Shown here piece after piece: positions 60,356 to 64,000 of a stretch of DNA of 64,000 nucleotides. Both the position numbers and the translations under genes were made by a program. The DNA is from Inia geoffrensis (taxonomy: Eukaryota > Chordata > Mammalia > Artiodactyla > Iniidae), in assembly GCA_036417435.1 (NCBI GenBank), contig CM070901.1, positions 2,826,001-2,890,000 on the forward strand, written 5' to 3'. Position 1 is the first letter of the stretch; each line of letters begins with the position of its first letter. A model generated the notes under the pieces. That model saw nothing but the letters and a program-made list of their open reading frames with translations. It was not told the origin of the DNA and did not search any database.

Positions 60356-60371
60356 CCCCTTGTGCAAACTG

Positions 60372-60608
60372 CTAAGTAGTGGAGGTTCTCAAGGGAGAGC
60401 AATTTCACATCCCTCCTTTGGGACATCTAGCAATGTCTGGAGACATTTTTGGTTGTCAAACTTTGGTAGGGAGGCGGTGCCACTGGCATTTGTTGTGCAG
60501 AGGCCAGGGATGCTGCTAAACATCCACAATGCACAGGACACTCCCCCACAACTAAAAATTATCCAACTTAAAATGCCAGTAATACTACAGCAGAGAAGCC
60601 CTATGCTA
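60372..60608 (+). repeat. MER20 DNA transposon fossil
   Basis: 'ctagcaatgtctggagacat', 'tttttggttgtcaaactttg', 'gcagaggccagggatgctgc', 'taaacatccacaatgcacag' and 'gacactcccccacaac' follow MER20, a short non-autonomous hAT-Charlie element, nearly end to end. It has no coding capacity. Confidence 0.85.
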
Positions 60609-61630
60609 AAGCATTCTTTGTGTGTATCTGTCCTTATACTTACCATGTTGTATTATAGTTCTTTGTTTGTATCTATACTTTATGCCCTTTAGAGAAAGAA
60701 ACTTTTATCCACTTTATTCAAATTATCTGGCACCACAAATCACAGTGTTGCACTTACAAACCAAGGGTCATGAATTAATTTGTTGCTGGAACCTTTTGTT
60801 TATTTCAAGTGTCTGGCCTCAAACCTAAAACGTGAATGACTGAATATATGCTAGTTAATTCTTGACTACTTCAAATTCATCTCTCGTCTTCCAGCCCATT
60901 CACATGATTTGGAGAAATTCGCCAACTTGTCATCTTAGTATTTCAAATTAGAATCTGTTGTTGTGTGCGATGTGGAGTTTTTATTCCTTACAATTACGCA
61001 TAAAATTTTAAAAGTGAAGTTCTTCCAAGCATTAATCCTTGGGATACCATACCACTCACATTTCTCCATTATATAAAGTATCTCTTTCTTTCCTCCACTG
61101 GCTTCCATCTTTGCTAAGGCTCCCCAGGCCTTGCAAAATAGGCTGCAGGACTTCTGGTAATTCTGTTGCCCGACGGTTCTCACTGGAGACAGATTTCTGA
61201 AAGCCTCAAATCCATTTCCAACCAGGACCCCTTGTTCTCCCTTATCTGCATTTTATTTACCTACTCCACGAACAGACAGAGGTTAGTTTGGTGTAATTTC
61301 CTTTTACAGGGCCGCTGATGCCTATTCCTCTGTTAGTTTTGTGTTTAAATGTTCAGTGGATTTGTTTTCTGTTCGTTTTTCAGCTGGTAACTTGTGAGGC
61401 CCCCTCAGGGGATAACATTAGCTCCTCTGAACAACCCGGACAAGAGATATCAACCCACCAGGCAGGGGATGCTGGCAGTGGGGCTCCTGGGAAATGAGCA
61501 TGTGTCTGATTTCCCATGGAGCTCATCTAATGCTGCACCCCAAGGTATACATATTCCCCTCAACTCGGTGTCTCTGCTGTTAATGTTAGCATGATATTTA
61601 CTACTGCTCTGTCTTTAAGAAAAGGAAGAA
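60609..61630. other. No gene recognised
   Basis: Unassigned DNA. Open frames are short and lack known domains. Confidence 0.4.
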
Positions 61631-61631
61631 T

Positions 61632-61855
61632 GCTGCACAGTAGCACAAACAAGGACTTTGGAGCCCAAAAGACCTGCCTTTGAGACTCAGCAGTGTTATT
61701 TTTTTGGTTCTGTGACCAGGAACATTCTTAACCCCATTTTCCTTATCTGCATGCAGGAGGTAGTATCTACTTCAGATGCTTAAGGAATTAACACATGCAA
61801 CTATTTAGCAAGGGATCTGACTTATACCAGGTATTCAGTAAATTAGAGCCCCTCC
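61632..61855 (+). repeat. MIR SINE fossil
   Basis: 'gactttggagcccaaaagac', 'ctgcctttgagactcagcag', 'ggttctgtgaccaggaacat', 'cttaaccccattttccttat' and the end 'gtattcagtaaatta' follow the MIR order. Confidence 0.78.
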
Positions 61856-64000
61856 TTTTCCCAATAACTTAGTTATAGATTATCACATAACAGTGAATTA
61901 GAGAGTTCAAGTATAAGAGCTACTCCGAAATCCTTTTTCTAATGACAGAGCAATGAGTGCATTGAATCACAGCAACAAATTTGATCTTCTGCATGAAAGA
62001 CACAAAATGTAGTGAAAGCCACAGTGTGGCTTTTCGTCAGGGACTTCATCTGTGGTCGTGGAGCTCCATGGAACCCTCTGATAAAGCATCCCCAGGCAGC
62101 TCTCTGTTGGATGGGCAACACACTAGGCTTCTATTCTTCTCAGTTTTCATGTGGCTGCCTCTTTTCTCTCAATCTCAAGGACCATAGATTCCAGCTGGTT
62201 AATACATTGCATACTGTGCAGTGGATGCTATTTTAAATTAAGGCACTGTATGAGAACATGCAAGAAGCAGATAAAAACCATTTGACGTTTTCGACATTTC
62301 CATACTTTTCTGCATAAATACATAGAGGACACCTTCCAAATCTCCCCAGTGGTCCGTCACAGCTAATCTCAAGGGAAATACAAAACACAGCAGCCGAGTC
62401 CTGAGAAATACGATAAAAGCAAGTGACTCGAAACCTCAGGTGGCCCCATCCTGCATGTTTTCTTTTCCACAGGATTTTGTGCCTGGGTGATCACTTTTCC
62501 TTCAGTAAGGAGTAAATTGTATCTTAGCTGCTGCTCTTGCATATTCGGGACGCCACAGATCTTTGATTGCCGAGACATTGCGTGTTGCATACAGAGCTGG
62601 CTTTAATGACGTGTTCACGGGAAATTAATCTGCCTCGTCAGGGAATTGACACTCATCTCAGCTGCTCTGGAAATGGGAGTTGCTGATTTGTTTGCCAAGT
62701 GGATGGCTTCTCTGAGATCAACATTCAAATGCTGCATTGTTAGTAATAATAATATGCTAAAGCTCTTCAAACACTCAAATGTGTTTCTGCTAAAGCCTGA
62801 CAAATGCTTTCAATCTTCGATGGTCTGTATTTTAAGTAGGATCTTAGCTCTGGGAACTTAAAAACTTTTTTTTCATGATGGTAACTTAGACCTGTCTTCT
62901 CAGTTGATCTCATACCATTTTTATATAAATTAAATGCCTAAAACTCATTTAAGAGGAAAACATTCGGAGGCCCCTTGCATTCCTGTATCCATTCTTGTGA
63001 GTTTCTCTGTCAAAAAACATTGACTGTTTCTCAAATATCACTAAGAACATGTAGATGTAAAAAGATAATGAATGAGCCAAGTTGAGGAAATCCCTACTAT
63101 CCTTTGTGCTCAATTCCCAAAGTAAGAGACGACTGTATGTTTGGATTTGTAACAAACAGGCTTGACTTATAAACATTTAGACATTTGCTTATGGCAGTAT
63201 GTATGTGTGTGTGAAAACAAATGTAGCAAGTCCAATTCTTAGCCCACAACTCAAAGGCATACGAAGTAGAACTTCCTTTCCCTCTCTGTCACTGAATGCA
63301 CTTTCTATTTTTAACCTCAGTTGTCCTCAGTTTTCATTTGGGTTCTAGTTCTTTAAGAGGAGATCAAAGGTTGAGGGTGGGGGAGGTCTGATCTGTTCAC
63401 TGGTTTTACAGTTGCTTATCCACTGTATTATGTATCCACTGTCACATCCTCATGCCCTCAGGTCCTTCATCCAGGACTTGTATTGTCCCTTTTAAGGCTG
63501 TAAGGCTGACTTGCATTGTCCCTCATTCCTAACCCTCAAGGCCTGGTGGGCTTCCGCCCTTGCCGTTTTGGTGCCTCTCCTTAGTGCATAAGCATCATTT
63601 TCTTGCTCCCAGATAACACTAGCCATGGAAATTCTGTGGAATTAACACCCTATTAACGTGTAGGTCACCCTTGAGTGTGTGTATGACTGCCCTTGTTCTG
63701 TCTTTTGTAGCAGGCTGCAGGGGCATAGTTTCTGCTCCTGTTGGCTCTGCAAAACTACCTAGGATTCTGCATTTCTGCAATGGGTGCTGGACTCACACCA
63801 AATAGAGACAGCAGTTTCTCACAAATCCAGCAGTTTACTCTCTCCTGGCTTCCTTCTAACGAGCTTCCCACACCAATCTGGGAAAAGTAAAATTTGTCTC
63901 TAGACAGGGAGCCCTACTCTGTGTTCTTCAGAGGTGTTTTGAATCTGTTGTTCGGGCCACACCTCCCCTGGAAGCTTTTGCTTTTGGCCATAAAAAGGTA
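61856..64000. other. No gene recognised
   Basis: About 2.1 kb of unassigned DNA to the window edge. No repeat family, exon or RNA gene is recognised with confidence. Confidence 0.4.

Noticed and set aside
1..64000. Host protein-coding genes among the many 60-180-codon open frames
   Set aside because: None shows a recognisable non-L1 domain, signal peptide or plausible exon structure. Nearly all longer ones fall in L1 or SINE sequence or its antisense.

Overview
This window is vertebrate, mammalian, non-coding DNA. The organism is most likely a cetacean or a close relative. The main reason is the repeated tRNA-derived SINE of the CHR type (one end reads GGCTTCCCTGGTGG, with pol III A-box-like and B-box-like motifs), together with young L1 elements of cetartiodactyl type and the usual mammalian fossils (MIR, L2, a MaLR-like LTR, MER20). 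I found no host protein-coding gene, no tRNA or rRNA gene, no CRISPR array and no bacterial operon. The only long coding sequences are LINE-1 ORF1 and ORF2.

Layout. 1-5.24 kb: unique DNA with one SINE, four MIRs and a short L1 piece. 5.24-25.27 kb: an old full-length L1 on the minus strand ('outer L1') between a 17-bp target-site duplication (TSD). It is split by a 12.66-kb block (5977-18641) that has its own 16-bp TSD. That block is a young minus-strand L1 whose 5' side has been replaced or expanded. 25.27-28.6 kb: unique DNA with MIR/L2. 28.6-47.7 kb: a nest on the plus strand. An ancient L1 hosts an old L1 (32.2-39.0 kb), which hosts an L1 3' fragment carrying two SINEs in opposite orientation. 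A young full-length L1 (39379-47008) with an intact 17-bp TSD sits just beyond. 47.7-57.5 kb: mostly unassigned DNA with an LTR fossil. 57.5-59.7 kb: three L1 3' fragments and a SINE. 59.7-64 kb: unassigned DNA with L2/MIR/MER20 fossils.

The central observation is an inverted duplication of about 12 kb. Left 6001-18017 is the reverse complement of right 34954-46970 (paired coordinates sum to about 52964-52972), with about 16.9 kb between the arms. It is not uniform. From 18017 to about 9777 the two arms look almost identical by eye, including a GGAA microsatellite. The rest of ORF2 and a second 5'UTR piece at 18018-18641 differ at the percent level. The left arm carries only one copy of the right L1's TSD and 4.4 kb of the right L1's upstream flank. 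This indicates that the right locus was the donor. The best model is homology-primed copying from the right L1 into the left L1, running past the donor's 5' end and ending inside a SINE, with microhomology joining to the left L1's own 5'UTR remnant. A misassembly must be excluded first.

The two young L1s are damaged in complementary ways. The left copy has an open 1272-codon ORF2 but a +1 homopolymer frameshift in ORF1. The right copy has an open 301-codon ORF1 but a nonsense codon and two frameshifts in ORF2. All sequence comparisons here were made by eye; no alignment or database search was run.
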